A DNA stretch of 64,000 bases from Nocardia albiluteola (GTDB lineage Bacteria; Actinomycetota; Actinomycetes; Mycobacteriales; Mycobacteriaceae), in NCBI RefSeq assembly GCF_018860155.1, contig NZ_JAHKNI010000002.1, positions 680,935 to 744,934 on the forward strand, given 5' to 3'. Within the stretch, counting starts at the first letter, position 1; each line of letters starts with the position of its first letter. This document shows positions 8,720-16,956 of this stretch, piece by piece. A model generated the notes under the pieces. It was not told where the DNA came from, did not search any database, and saw nothing but the letters and a program-made list of their open reading frames with translations. The translations under genes and the position numbers were made by a program.

Positions 8720-8736
8720 GGCTGCGTCCCGCAGCC
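8720..8736. terminator. Bidirectional terminator-like hairpin between upp and pmmB
   Basis: GGCTGCG (8720-8726) and CGCAGCC (8730-8736) form a perfect 7-bp stem with a 3-nt loop between two convergent genes. No T-tract is present. Confidence 0.4.
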
Positions 8737-8761
8737 GTGCGTCGGGAGGCACAGCGGCAGC

Positions 8762-10318
8762 TCAGAGGTTCTCGAAATACTTGCGGAGCTCCGATAAGCG
8801 CTGTGCGGCAATTCGTTTCGCCTCGGACAGCGCCTCCCGTGACGAAACCTGTTCCACCACTTCCAGATAGCACTTGAGCTTCGGCTCGGTGCCCGAGGGG
8901 CGGACCACGATCCGCTGTGCGGCCCCCTCGAAGATCAGTGCGTCCGTGCGCATCGCGCCGCGCACCTGCCCCATATCGGTGCAGGTGACCGGCTCACCGG
9001 CGATGCTCTCCGGCGGGGTCTGTCGCAGCCGCGCGACCACGGCCGCGGCGGCGGCCTGATCCGCCAGCCGCAGCGCGACCTGATCGCCCGCGTGCAGGCC
9101 GAATTCGAGGGCATAGTCGTCGAGCAGGTCCAGCGGGCCCCGGCCCTGCGCGCGCAGCCGGGCGACGAGCTCGGCGGCCGCGACGGCCGCGGAGATGCCG
9201 TCCTTGTCCCGCACCGCGGCCGGGTCGACGCAGTGGCCGATCGCCTCCTCGTACGCGTACACGAGCCCATCGCCCGCTCGCGCAAGCCATTTGAAGCCGG
9301 TGAGGGTTTCCGCGTAGCGGGCGCCGCGCGCCGGGGCCAGCTTGCTCAGCAGCCGCGACGAGACGATCGTCGTGGCCGCCAGCGCGTTCGCGGGCGCGCC
9401 GCGCAGCACGAAATCGCCCAGCAGCGTGCCGGTCTCGTCGCCGCGCAGCATCCGCCAGCCATGCGGGCCGCGCACGCCCAGCGCGCACCGGTCGGCATCG
9501 GGGTCCAGCGCGATCGCCAGGTCGGCCCCGGTCCGCTCGGCCAGCGCCAGCAGCAGATCCGACGCCCCGGGTTCCTCCGGATTCGGGAACGCGACCGTCG
9601 GAAAGTCCGGATCCGGCGCGAACTGCTCGCTCACCACGTGCACGTCCCCGAATCCGGCCGCGGCCAGCGCCGCCACGGCGAGCTCGCCGCCGACACCGTG
9701 CATCGCGGTGAGCGCGATCCTGAGATCGTTGCGCCGCACGGTCGCCTCCCGACCGCCCAGACGCTCGGGAAGCGAGGCGACGCGGGCGAGGTACCGGCGC
9801 ACGATCTCCTCGCCGAGATCGTCCACGGAGGCATCGGCGGGCAGCGCGAGCGCGCTCGGAGCGGGCGCGGTGGGCAGGGGATCGGCGCGCGGAATCGGTT
9901 CGCGCACAGCCTCGATGCACTTCTCGATCTCGGCGTCGGCGGGCGGGATCAGCTGCGATCCGCCGTCGAGGTACACCTTGTATCCGTTATCGGTGGCGGG
10001 ATTGTGCGAGGCGGTGATCTGCACCCCGGCCACCGCGCCCAGCTCGCGCACGGCGAACGCGACGACGGGTGTCGGCAGCGGGCGCGGCAGCGGCAGCACC
10101 GAGAATCCGGCCGCGGCAAGCACTTCCGCCGCGGCGTCGGCGAAATCCACCGAGCCGTGCCGGGCGTCGCGCCCGACGATCACCAGCCCCCCGCCCAGGC
10201 AACGTCCCCGCAGCCATTCGGCCAGCCCCGCGGTCGCCCGCGACACCGTCTCCACGTTCATCCCGTCCGGACCGTCCCGCAGCGGACCCCGCAGACCGGC
10301 TGTCCCGAATCGCAGCAT
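8762..10318 (-). CDS. pmmB: Phospho-sugar mutase (phosphomannomutase/phosphoglucomutase)
   Basis: A 518-residue alpha-D-phosphohexomutase. All four family signatures are present: the phosphoserine loop ITASHNPATDNGYK, the metal loop LDPDADRCALGV, the sugar-binding loop in YAYEEAIGHCVD, and the phosphate-binding loop RPSGTEPKLKCYLE. It interconverts 1- and 6-phosphates of mannose or glucose, or by family and context of deoxyribose/ribose for nucleoside salvage. ATG 10318 has a GGGAG site 7 bases upstream and begins MLRFGTAGLRGPL, the family N-terminus. It is downstream of punA on the same strand with a 136-bp gap. Confidence 0.93.
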   Translation of the reverse strand: MLRFGTAGLRGPLRDGPDGMNVETVSRATAGLAEWLRGRCLGGGLVIVGRDARHGSVDFADAAAEVLAAAGFSVLPLPRPLPTPVVAFAVRELGAVAGVQITASHNPATDNGYKVYLDGGSQLIPPADAEIEKCIEAVREPIPRADPLPTAPAPSALALPADASVDDLGEEIVRRYLARVASLPERLGGREATVRRNDLRIALTAMHGVGGELAVAALAAAGFGDVHVVSEQFAPDPDFPTVAFPNPEEPGASDLLLALAERTGADLAIALDPDADRCALGVRGPHGWRMLRGDETGTLLGDFVLRGAPANALAATTIVSSRLLSKLAPARGARYAETLTGFKWLARAGDGLVYAYEEAIGHCVDPAAVRDKDGISAAVAAAELVARLRAQGRGPLDLLDDYALEFGLHAGDQVALRLADQAAAAAVVARLRQTPPESIAGEPVTCTDMGQVRGAMRTDALIFEGAAQRIVVRPSGTEPKLKCYLEVVEQVSSREALSEAKRIAAQRLSELRKYFENL

Positions 10319-10454
10319 CGGTATCTCCCTTCGACGAGAACAGCTTCCGGTGGTCGCATCCCAGCCGGAGATCCGCACCCGCGGAGTTCCGACGTCTCGC
10401 TCCGATGAGAACGCGGCCGGTCCGGACGACCTGGCGAACCGGACGCGCGTCGCG

Positions 10455-11234
10455 TCAGATGCGTTCCAGCACACCGCGCAGCAGCTTGCCCAGCCGCGGT
10501 GCGGCCGCGTGTCCCTCGGCGAGTACCTCCGCGTGCGAGAGGTGGGCGCCGGTGACCCCGGCGGCCAGGTTCGTGACCAGCGAGATGCCCAGCACCCGGG
10601 CGCCCAGGGCGCGGCAGGCGATCGCCTCGAGGACCGTGGACATGCCGACCAGATCTGCCCCCATGACGCCGAGCATGCGGATCTCGGCGGGCGTCTCGTA
10701 CTGCGGTCCGGTCAGGCCCGCGTAGACGCCCTCGGTCAGCGCCGGGTCGACTTCCCGCGCGAGCGCGCGCAGTTCGGGATCCCACGCGTCGACCAGGTCG
10801 ACGAAGGTCGCGCCGGTGAGCGGGGTGCGCCCGGTCAGATTGATGTGATCGCCGATCAGCACCGGCTCACCGACGCGCAGGCCGGGACGGATCCCTCCGG
10901 CCGCGTTGGTCAGCACCACGGTGTCCGCGCCGGCCGCGACGGCGGTGCGCACTCCATGCACCACCTGCGCCGGCTCATGACCCTCGTAGAGATGCTGACG
11001 GCCCATCATCAGCAATACGGGCGAATCGTCCACCGGCACCGAGTGCACAGTGCCCAGATGCCCCTGGGCGGTCGGCGTGTCGAAGCCCGGCAGCTCGGCC
11101 ATCGGCACCGTCGCCACCGGATTGCCGATCTCGGCGGCCGCCTCCTGCCAGCCCGAGCCGAGCACCACCGCGATCCGGTGGCGTGCAACTCCCGTACGTT
11201 CGGCGATCGCCGCGGCGGCCTGTTCGGCAAGCAT
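10455..11234 (-). CDS. deoD: Purine nucleoside phosphorylase (trimeric type)
   Basis: A 259-residue enzyme that phosphorolyses inosine and guanosine to the free base and ribose 1-phosphate. Signatures of the trimeric PNP family are visible: VVLGSGWQ (phosphate loop), the RQHLYEGH loop, VLTNAAGGI, and [13 protein letters not shown] with the base-contacting Glu, followed by [10 protein letters not shown]. Length is normal. It is upstream of the phosphohexomutase on the same strand and, with add and upp, completes a salvage set. The deoD symbol follows M. tuberculosis usage; punA is equally valid for this trimeric type. Confidence 0.94.
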   Translation of the reverse strand: MLAEQAAAAIAERTGVARHRIAVVLGSGWQEAAAEIGNPVATVPMAELPGFDTPTAQGHLGTVHSVPVDDSPVLLMMGRQHLYEGHEPAQVVHGVRTAVAAGADTVVLTNAAGGIRPGLRVGEPVLIGDHINLTGRTPLTGATFVDLVDAWDPELRALAREVDPALTEGVYAGLTGPQYETPAEIRMLGVMGADLVGMSTVLEAIACRALGARVLGISLVTNLAAGVTGAHLSHAEVLAEGHAAAPRLGKLLRGVLERI

Positions 11235-11278
11235 GCGGCCAACGATAGTGCGCCCGCGCCCGTCCCGCGCGCCCGGCC

Positions 11279-11845
11279 GACCCCGTGCACGGCTTACGAC
11301 ACGGCCGGCCTAGCGCCTGTGCACGGCTTACGACACGGCCCGGCCGAGCGTCCGTGCCGGGCCTGCGACACGCTCCGGCCGAGCACCCTCGCCCGGCCTA
11401 CGACATGGGCCAGGCCGAGCACCCACGCCCGGCCTGCGGCATGGGCCAGGCCGAGCACCCGTGCCCGACCTGCGACTCTGCCCGGCTTGCGGCCGGGCCC
11501 GGCCGAGCGCCCGTGCCCGGCTTGCGGCACGGCCCGCCCGGCCGCGTGTCCGGCCTCCGACGCCGCCCGGCCGTGTGTCCGGCCTGCGACGCCGCCCGGC
11601 CGTGTGTCCGGCCTGCGACGCCGCCCGGCCGTGTGTCCGGCCTGCGACGCCGCCCGGCCGCGTGTCCGGCCTGCGACGCCGCCCGGCCGCGTGTCCGGCC
11701 TGTGGCACGGCCCGGCCGCGCGCCCGTGCCCGGCCTGCGACATAGCCCCGCCGCGCGCCCGTGCCCGGCCTGCGACATAGCCCCGCCGCGCGCCCGTGCC
11801 CGCCTGCGACACCGCGCGGCCGAGCGCCCGTGCGGTGTCGCAGGC
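11279..11845. repeat. GC-rich tandem repeat array (29-bp and about 35-bp units)
   Basis: About 570 bp of degenerate tandem repeats fill the gap between deoD and the RNase Z gene. Six 29-bp units start at 11543, 11572, 11601, 11630, 11659 and 11688, with a core of TGTCCGGCCTGCGACGCCGC. Nearly identical 35-bp units start at 11717, 11752 and 11787, with shared core GCCCGTGCCCGGCCTGCGAC. More diverged 35-bp-like units lie at 11284-11540. Because 29 and 35 are not multiples of three, reading frames shift between units, so this is not a conserved protein repeat. Open frames on both strands result from the lack of AT. Function is unknown. Confidence 0.85.
11802..11845. terminator. Long hairpin closing the repeat array
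   Basis: The last repeat unit is followed by its own inverse: positions 11802-11819 pair with 11828-11845 (18 pairs, including one G-T), leaving an 8-nt loop. The outer 14 pairs are perfect. It could end transcription from either side or fold in RNA; no T-tract follows. Confidence 0.5.
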
Positions 11846-12070
11846 CGGTTCGCGTCGCCCCGGCCTGGTACCGTCGCGCTGGCCCGGATGGACCGCGGGC
11901 GAAAGCACTACCGGAATGCGGGGGAGAACAATGAGATCGACACCCGCGCTACGGTGCACGGAGCGCGTCGTCCGGGCAGGGATGTCCGGCTCGGTCCGCA
12001 TCGTGCGGGCGCTCCACCCCGGCGCGCGCCCGGCCGCCCGGCGTCGATCGGTCGCGCGCGGGAGCGACAG

Positions 12071-12985
12071 GTGAATGCGGCGCGAGAGCTCGTCGTGCTG
12101 GGAACGGCGAGCCAGGTGCCCACCCGCGAGCGCAACCACAACGGCTATCTGCTGCGCTGGGATTCGGAGGGGGTGCTGTTCGATCCCGGTGAGGGCACCC
12201 AGCGGCAGATGTCTTTCGCGGGCGTCGCCGCCAATTCCGTCACCCGGATCTGCCTGACCCACTTCCACGGCGATCACTGTCTCGGCCTGCCCGGGGTGCT
12301 CGCCAGGCTGAATCTGGATCAGGTCGCGCACCCGGTCGACGTGTGCTTCCCGGAGTCGGGCCGCGAGTTCTACCTTCGCCTTCGCGACGTGGTGCCGTGG
12401 TTTCCGGGCCTGCGGGAGGGGCCGGTCGCGGCCCCGGGCCCGATTCCGCTGCCCGGCATGCCGTTCGAGCTCGAGGCGGTGCGGCTCGATCACCGCATCG
12501 ATACCTTCGGCTACCGGATCGTCGAACCGGACGGCCGCCGGATGCTGCCGCGCAGGCTCGCCGAATTCGGCATCGCCGGCCCGGATATCGGCCGCCTGCA
12601 ACGCGAGGGCGCGCTGGTCGCTGGAGGCCGGACCATCACCCTCGACGACGTCTCCACCGTGCGCCGCGGCCAGCGCTTCGCCTTCGTGATGGATACCCGC
12701 ATGTGCGGCGGCGTAGAGGAATTGGCGCAGGACGCGGACATGCTGGTGATCGAGGCGACCTTCCTGGACCGCGATGCCGGGCTGGCCCGGGACTACGGCC
12801 ACCTCACCGCGGCCGAGGCCGCCCGGGCGGCGCAGGCCGCGGGCGTGCGCACCCTGGTGCTGACGCACTTCTCCCAGCGCTACGCCGACCTGGAGGGACA
12901 CCGGCTCGAGGCCGCGAAATACTTCGACGGAGAGCTGGTGATCGCGCGGGATCTGATGCGCGTCCCGGTACCGACCCGTCGGTAA
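12071..12985 (+). CDS. rnz: Ribonuclease Z-type metallo-beta-lactamase fold hydrolase
   Basis: A 304-residue member of the RNase Z/ElaC family, which trims the 3' end of tRNA precursors. The metal motif [14 protein letters not shown] is visible at about residues 59-72, with [14 protein letters not shown], a later conserved Asp in VMDTRMCGG, and a C-terminal [11 protein letters not shown] containing the last His ligand. It starts at GTG 12071, giving the family N-terminus [20 protein letters not shown]. The long upstream open frame is the repeat array and is excluded. The next gene begins 14 bp later, so the two may be co-transcribed. Confidence 0.88.
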   Translation: MNAARELVVLGTASQVPTRERNHNGYLLRWDSEGVLFDPGEGTQRQMSFAGVAANSVTRICLTHFHGDHCLGLPGVLARLNLDQVAHPVDVCFPESGREFYLRLRDVVPWFPGLREGPVAAPGPIPLPGMPFELEAVRLDHRIDTFGYRIVEPDGRRMLPRRLAEFGIAGPDIGRLQREGALVAGGRTITLDDVSTVRRGQRFAFVMDTRMCGGVEELAQDADMLVIEATFLDRDAGLARDYGHLTAAEAARAAQAAGVRTLVLTHFSQRYADLEGHRLEAAKYFDGELVIARDLMRVPVPTRR

Positions 12986-12999
12986 CTTATCCTCGGGCT

Positions 13000-13701
13000 A
13001 TGCCGCATTTGGAACGTGACGGGGACGTATTCGTCCTCTACCTCGGCAACGAGGGTCAGACCGACACCGAGAACCGCTTCCACCCCGACTGGATCGACAC
13101 CTTCCACGCCCTGCTGGACGAGGCCGAGGCCAGCCAGGGCCCGGCCGCGCTGGTAACCGTCTCGACGGGCAAGTTCTACAGCAACGGCCTGGACACCGAC
13201 TGGCTGTTCGGCAACTTCGACAGGAACTGCTGGTACCTGGACCGGGTGCACAGCATGTACAGCCGCCTGCTGACCTTCCCCATGGCGACCGTCGCCGCGG
13301 TGAACGGCCACGCCTTCGGGGCGGGTGCCATGCTGGCCACCTCGCACGACTTCCGGGTCATGCGCGCGGACCGCGGCTACTGGTGCCTGCCGGAGGTGCA
13401 TCTGGGCATGCCCTTCACGGTCGCGATGAACGCGCTGGTCACCGAGCGCCTGACGAATCAGGTGGCGGTCGAGGCGATGACCACCGGCCGCCGCTACGCC
13501 GCGAACGACGCGATCGCCGCCGGCATCGTCGACGCGAAGGCGGACGCGGACGCGTTGCTGGGCACCGCGGTGGAGCGGGCCGCCGCGCTGGCGGCCAACC
13601 GCAAGCCGAACCTGCCGGTCATCAAGCGCGCCCTGCACGGCCGGGCGCTGGCGGGCCTGGCGGTGGAGACAACGCCGGAGAATCTCGCGTTCGCCCCCTG
13701 A
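13000..13701 (+). CDS. Enoyl-CoA hydratase/isomerase (crotonase) family protein
   Basis: A 233-residue crotonase-fold protein. The oxyanion-hole segment VAAVNGHAFGAGAMLATSHD and the following DRGYWCLPEVHLGM, with the Glu expected near the active site, are visible. The short length and the early VTVSTGKFYSNGLDTDWL resemble delta3,delta2-enoyl-CoA isomerases, which shift double bonds during beta-oxidation of unsaturated fatty acids. ATG 13000 lies 14 bp after rnz and begins a typical short N-terminus (MPHLERDGDVFVLYLG). Isomerase is favoured over hydratase, but the substrate cannot be told from sequence. Confidence 0.87.
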   Translation: MPHLERDGDVFVLYLGNEGQTDTENRFHPDWIDTFHALLDEAEASQGPAALVTVSTGKFYSNGLDTDWLFGNFDRNCWYLDRVHSMYSRLLTFPMATVAAVNGHAFGAGAMLATSHDFRVMRADRGYWCLPEVHLGMPFTVAMNALVTERLTNQVAVEAMTTGRRYAANDAIAAGIVDAKADADALLGTAVERAAALAANRKPNLPVIKRALHGRALAGLAVETTPENLAFAP

Positions 13702-13753
13702 TCGCCCGCCGCCCTTCTCACCGTTTCCGGTGGTTGGTGCCAGACTAGGTGCC

Positions 13754-15010
13754 ATGTCCAGCAACGGCGACGACCGACAGCCGGATCTCGCGGGTCCGCC
13801 GACAGGGGAGTCCGTCCGGGCGGCGGCCCCGGCGCTGACCGCCGCCGCCGACGCGGGAATCACCGCGGCCGCCGCGGAACTGATCGATCTGTCGCACTCG
13901 ATTCACGCCGAGCCCGAACTCGCCTTCGCCGAGACCCGCAGCGCCGCCAAGGCCCTGGCGCCGCTGCGGGCGCGCGGCTTCGCGATCGAGGCGGGCATCG
14001 CGGGTCTGGACACCGCGTTCGTGGCGACCTACGGCAGCGGTGAGCTCGTGGTGGGAATCTGCGCCGAATACGACGCGTTGCCAGAGATAGGCCACGCCTG
14101 CGGGCACAACATCATCGCCGCCGCGGCGGTGGGCGCCGGACTGGGCCTAGCCGAGGTGGCCGATGCGTGCGGGATCACGGTGAAGGTGTTCGGCACACCA
14201 GCCGAGGAGAGCGGCGGAGGCAAGGTGCTCATGCTCGAGCGCGGCGTATTCGACGGGGTTGGGATGGCGATGATGGTCCATCCCGGCCCGTTCGACATCG
14301 TCGGCGCCCGCTCGCTGGCGCTGGCCGATCTGTCCATCACCTACCGCGGCCGCGCGGCGCACGCCAGCGCCGCCCCCGAGCAGGGCCGTAACGCGGGCGA
14401 TGCGGTCACCGTCGCGCAGGTTGCCCTAGGATTGCTGCGTCAGCATCTCGCTCCCGGACAGCAGCTGCACGGTATAGTCAACTCCGGCGGCGTAGCCCCC
14501 AATATCGTGCCCGACCACGCGGAACTGCTGTATTACCTACGGGCAGCCGACTCCGCATCCCTCGGCGATCTGATGCAACGCGCATCGGCTTGTTTCGAGG
14601 CTGGAGCACTGGCGACCGGCACCACCCACGACATCCGGACGCTTGCGCCCACGTATACCGAGCTCACGCCGGATTCGGCGGTACTGTCTGCCTACCGGGA
14701 GCAAATCCAGGGCATCGGGCGAGTGCCGCTGTCCCCGGAGCTGGAGGCGGTTCGGCCGCTGGGCAGCACCGATATGGGTAACGTCACCAATGCCATTCCG
14801 GGCATCCACCCGGTTATCGGCATCGATGCCGCGGGAGCGGTCACTCATCAGCCGGAATTCGCCGCGGCATGCATTACCGCGTCGGCGGATCTGGCGGTGA
14901 TCGACGGCGCGACGGCATTGGCTCGTACCGCAATACAGATCGCGGGCGATCAATTACAGAGGGAACGGTTGTTGGAACGCAGCGTTCAGCGACAGGAGGA
15001 ATTTCGGTGA
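13754..15010 (+). CDS. amiB1: M20D-family amidohydrolase (AmiB1-like)
   Basis: A 418-residue zinc peptidase/amidohydrolase of the M20D family, which cleaves N-acyl or aminoacyl amide bonds. Metal-site motifs are ICAEYDALPEIGHACGHN (about 100-117) and the catalytic GTPAEESGGGK. The dimerisation domain follows from about 190, and MVHPGPFDIV and GSTDMGNVTN are conserved further on. A GTG at 13730 is an alternative start; ATG 13754 is preferred for length. Its stop overlaps the next gene's GTG by 4 bases (GTGA), so two paralogous amidohydrolases form an operon, as in M. tuberculosis amiB1-amiA1. The natural substrate is unknown. Confidence 0.88.
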   Translation: MSSNGDDRQPDLAGPPTGESVRAAAPALTAAADAGITAAAAELIDLSHSIHAEPELAFAETRSAAKALAPLRARGFAIEAGIAGLDTAFVATYGSGELVVGICAEYDALPEIGHACGHNIIAAAAVGAGLGLAEVADACGITVKVFGTPAEESGGGKVLMLERGVFDGVGMAMMVHPGPFDIVGARSLALADLSITYRGRAAHASAAPEQGRNAGDAVTVAQVALGLLRQHLAPGQQLHGIVNSGGVAPNIVPDHAELLYYLRAADSASLGDLMQRASACFEAGALATGTTHDIRTLAPTYTELTPDSAVLSAYREQIQGIGRVPLSPELEAVRPLGSTDMGNVTNAIPGIHPVIGIDAAGAVTHQPEFAAACITASADLAVIDGATALARTAIQIAGDQLQRERLLERSVQRQEEFR

Positions 15011-16239
15011 GTGCACAGGGCCGGGTCCCGGCGTCTTCCACGGAGGACGCCGCGGGTGAGCCGTCGCCGGAGGCGGCGGATACCGGGCGTAAGGCTGTGG
15101 AGGCGTGGCTTCGCGAGAATTCGGACGACCTCATCAGCTGGCGGCGCCACCTGCACGCCAACCCCGAGCTGTCCCGCATCGAGTTCGCGACGACGGAATT
15201 CGTCGAGACCTGGCTGGTCAAGGCCGGGCTGCAACCGCGCAAGCTCCCCACCGGCACCGGCCTGATCTGTGACATCGGTCCCGAGGGCCCGCGCATCGGG
15301 CTGCGCGCGGACATGGACGCGCTGCCGCTGCAGGAGTTCACCGGCCTCGAGTTCGCCTCGAACGTCCCGGGCGTGGCACACGCCTGCGGGCACGACGCGC
15401 ACACCGCCGTGCTGCTCGGCACGGCCTCCGCGCTGGCGCAGGTGCCTGATCTGCCGGTCGGCGTGCGGCTGGTGTTCCAGCACGCCGAGGAGGTCATGCC
15501 CGGCGGCGCCATCGACATGGTCGCCGCGGGCGCGATGGAGGACGTGTCGCGGATGTTCGCGCTGCACTGCGACCCGCGGCTCGAGGTCGGCCGGGTCGGC
15601 GTGCGGGTGGGCGCCATCACCTCGGCCGCCGATACCGTGGAGCTGGTGCTGGATTCGCCGGGCGGGCACACCTCGCGCCCGCATCTGACCAGCGATCTGG
15701 TGTACGCCATCGGCACCGTCATCACCGGTCTGCCCGGCCTGCTGACCCGCCGGATCGATCCGCGCACCGGCACCGTCATGGTGTGGGGTGCGGTGTCGGC
15801 GGGCAAGGCGCCCAACGCGATTCCGCAGACCGGGATGCTCACCGGCACGATCCGCACCGGCGACCATGCCACCTGGTCGATGCTGGAGCCGCTGGTGCGC
15901 GAGATCGTCGAGGGTCTGCTCGCGCCGACCGGCGTGCGGTATCAGCTCAACTACAAGCGCGGCGTGCCCCCGGTGGTCAACGACGAGCACGCCACCCGCA
16001 TGTTCGAGGATGCGATCCGGCTCCTGGGCCCCGACGCGCTGGCCGACACCCCGCAGTCCGGCGGCGGCGAGGACTTCTCCTGGTACCTGGAAGAGGTGCC
16101 GGGCGCGATGGCGCGCCTGGGCGTGTGGCCGGGCCGGGGCGATCAGCTCGACCTGCACCAGCCGACCTTCGACATCGACGAGCGCGCCCTCGCGACGGGC
16201 GTGCGCGTCATGACGAACCTGGTCCTGAACGCGCGCTAG
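15007..16239 (+). CDS. amiA1: M20D-family amidohydrolase (AmiA1-like)
   Basis: A 410-residue paralogue of its upstream neighbour. Motifs include LRADMDALPLQE, AHACGHDAHTAVLLG and QHAEEVMPGGA, with the late metal His region GGGEDFSWYLEEVPG. It belongs to the hippurate hydrolase/amidohydrolase group that removes acyl groups from amino acids or similar amides. The GTG at 15007 overlaps the amiB1 stop (GTGA), and a GACAGGAGG site lies just upstream. A strong inverted repeat follows 11 bases after the stop. Cytosolic location is inferred from the lack of a signal peptide. Confidence 0.9.
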   Translation: MSAQGRVPASSTEDAAGEPSPEAADTGRKAVEAWLRENSDDLISWRRHLHANPELSRIEFATTEFVETWLVKAGLQPRKLPTGTGLICDIGPEGPRIGLRADMDALPLQEFTGLEFASNVPGVAHACGHDAHTAVLLGTASALAQVPDLPVGVRLVFQHAEEVMPGGAIDMVAAGAMEDVSRMFALHCDPRLEVGRVGVRVGAITSAADTVELVLDSPGGHTSRPHLTSDLVYAIGTVITGLPGLLTRRIDPRTGTVMVWGAVSAGKAPNAIPQTGMLTGTIRTGDHATWSMLEPLVREIVEGLLAPTGVRYQLNYKRGVPPVVNDEHATRMFEDAIRLLGPDALADTPQSGGGEDFSWYLEEVPGAMARLGVWPGRGDQLDLHQPTFDIDERALATGVRVMTNLVLNAR

Positions 16240-16250
16240 TCCGAGTGTCA

Positions 16251-16280
16251 GGCGGCCGCATCCCTGGAGGTGCGGCCGCC
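16251..16280. terminator. Bidirectional terminator between amiA1 and the cyclotransferase gene
   Basis: GGCGGCCGCA (16251-16260) and TGCGGCCGCC (16271-16280) form a perfect 10-bp stem with a 10-nt loop, between convergent stops at 16239 and 16284. The bases GTTCTA follow on the plus strand. Confidence 0.65.
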
Positions 16281-16283
16281 GTT

Positions 16284-16757
16284 CTATCCCGCGCCAGGTC
16301 CGACGTTGCGGGAGTTGCGGGTACGCAGGGCGTGCACGTATTCGGCTGGGGCTCCGGCCTTTTCGGCGGCGTCGGCGATGACGCCGATGTACCGGGCCGA
16401 GGGCAGCCCGCCCTCGTAGGCGTCCAGCACGTACAGCCAGGCCAGCACCGGCTGGGTACCGGTACCCGAACCCGGGGTCACGCGCAGCCGGATCTTCTTG
16501 TGGATGCCGAAATCCGAGCCCTCCCAGCGGTCCAGGCTCACCTCGTCCTCGTCGGGCACGTCATACAGCACGACGAACACCCGGGCTCCGGGATCCTCGA
16601 CCACCGTCGCCAGCGGTCCCTCCCAGCCGATGTCGTCTCCGGCGAAGGTCAGGCGCCAGCCTTCCAACCAACCGGTTCCATACACGGGGGAGTGCGGACA
16701 GCGCTTGAGCATCTGCTCCGGATCCATATTGGATCCGTAGGCGGCGTATATCGGCAC
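16284..16757 (-). CDS. Gamma-glutamylcyclotransferase-like protein (Rv3304-like)
   Basis: A 157-residue protein of the GGCT/AIG2 fold. The N-terminal YAAYGSNMD matches the family's substrate loop (YGSN), and a later VVLYDVPDEDEVSLDRWEG carries the usual acidic residue. Family members convert gamma-glutamyl peptides to 5-oxoproline. It starts at GTG 16757. Its place between amiA1 and lpdA, pointing the opposite way, matches what I recall of M. tuberculosis Rv3304. The substrate is unproven; the fold assignment is fairly safe. Confidence 0.82.
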   Translation of the reverse strand: MPIYAAYGSNMDPEQMLKRCPHSPVYGTGWLEGWRLTFAGDDIGWEGPLATVVEDPGARVFVVLYDVPDEDEVSLDRWEGSDFGIHKKIRLRVTPGSGTGTQPVLAWLYVLDAYEGGLPSARYIGVIADAAEKAGAPAEYVHALRTRNSRNVGPGAG

Positions 16758-16956
16758 CAGGCAAGAGTATCGAATGACCGCGCGGACTCACCCCCATCCC
16801 GCCCATTAGATGCGCAACACTCGGCGGAATGCCGCTTCACCGCCCGCGCGCGCCCTGGACAATCGGGTCCGACGCGATTCATCACGGCAATCCGGCACCG
16901 TTAGGCTTTGCCAGTACCGGAGATCCCGGTTCGACTGCATGACAGCGGAGGTATCC

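Noticed and set aside
11279..11845. CRISPR array
   Set aside because: The units abut directly with no unique spacers of regular length, and no cas genes are in the window.
11285..12070. Long open frames on both strands through the GC-rich array, up to 535 codons
   Set aside because: They arise because the repeats contain almost no AT and hence no stops. Unit lengths of 29 and 35 bp change the frame between units, and no ribosome site or protein family pattern is present.
16810..16956. Upstream extension of LpdA
   Set aside because: The preceding residues are Arg-rich and not flavoprotein-like; ATG 16957 follows a GGAGG site and gives the FAD loop at the expected distance.
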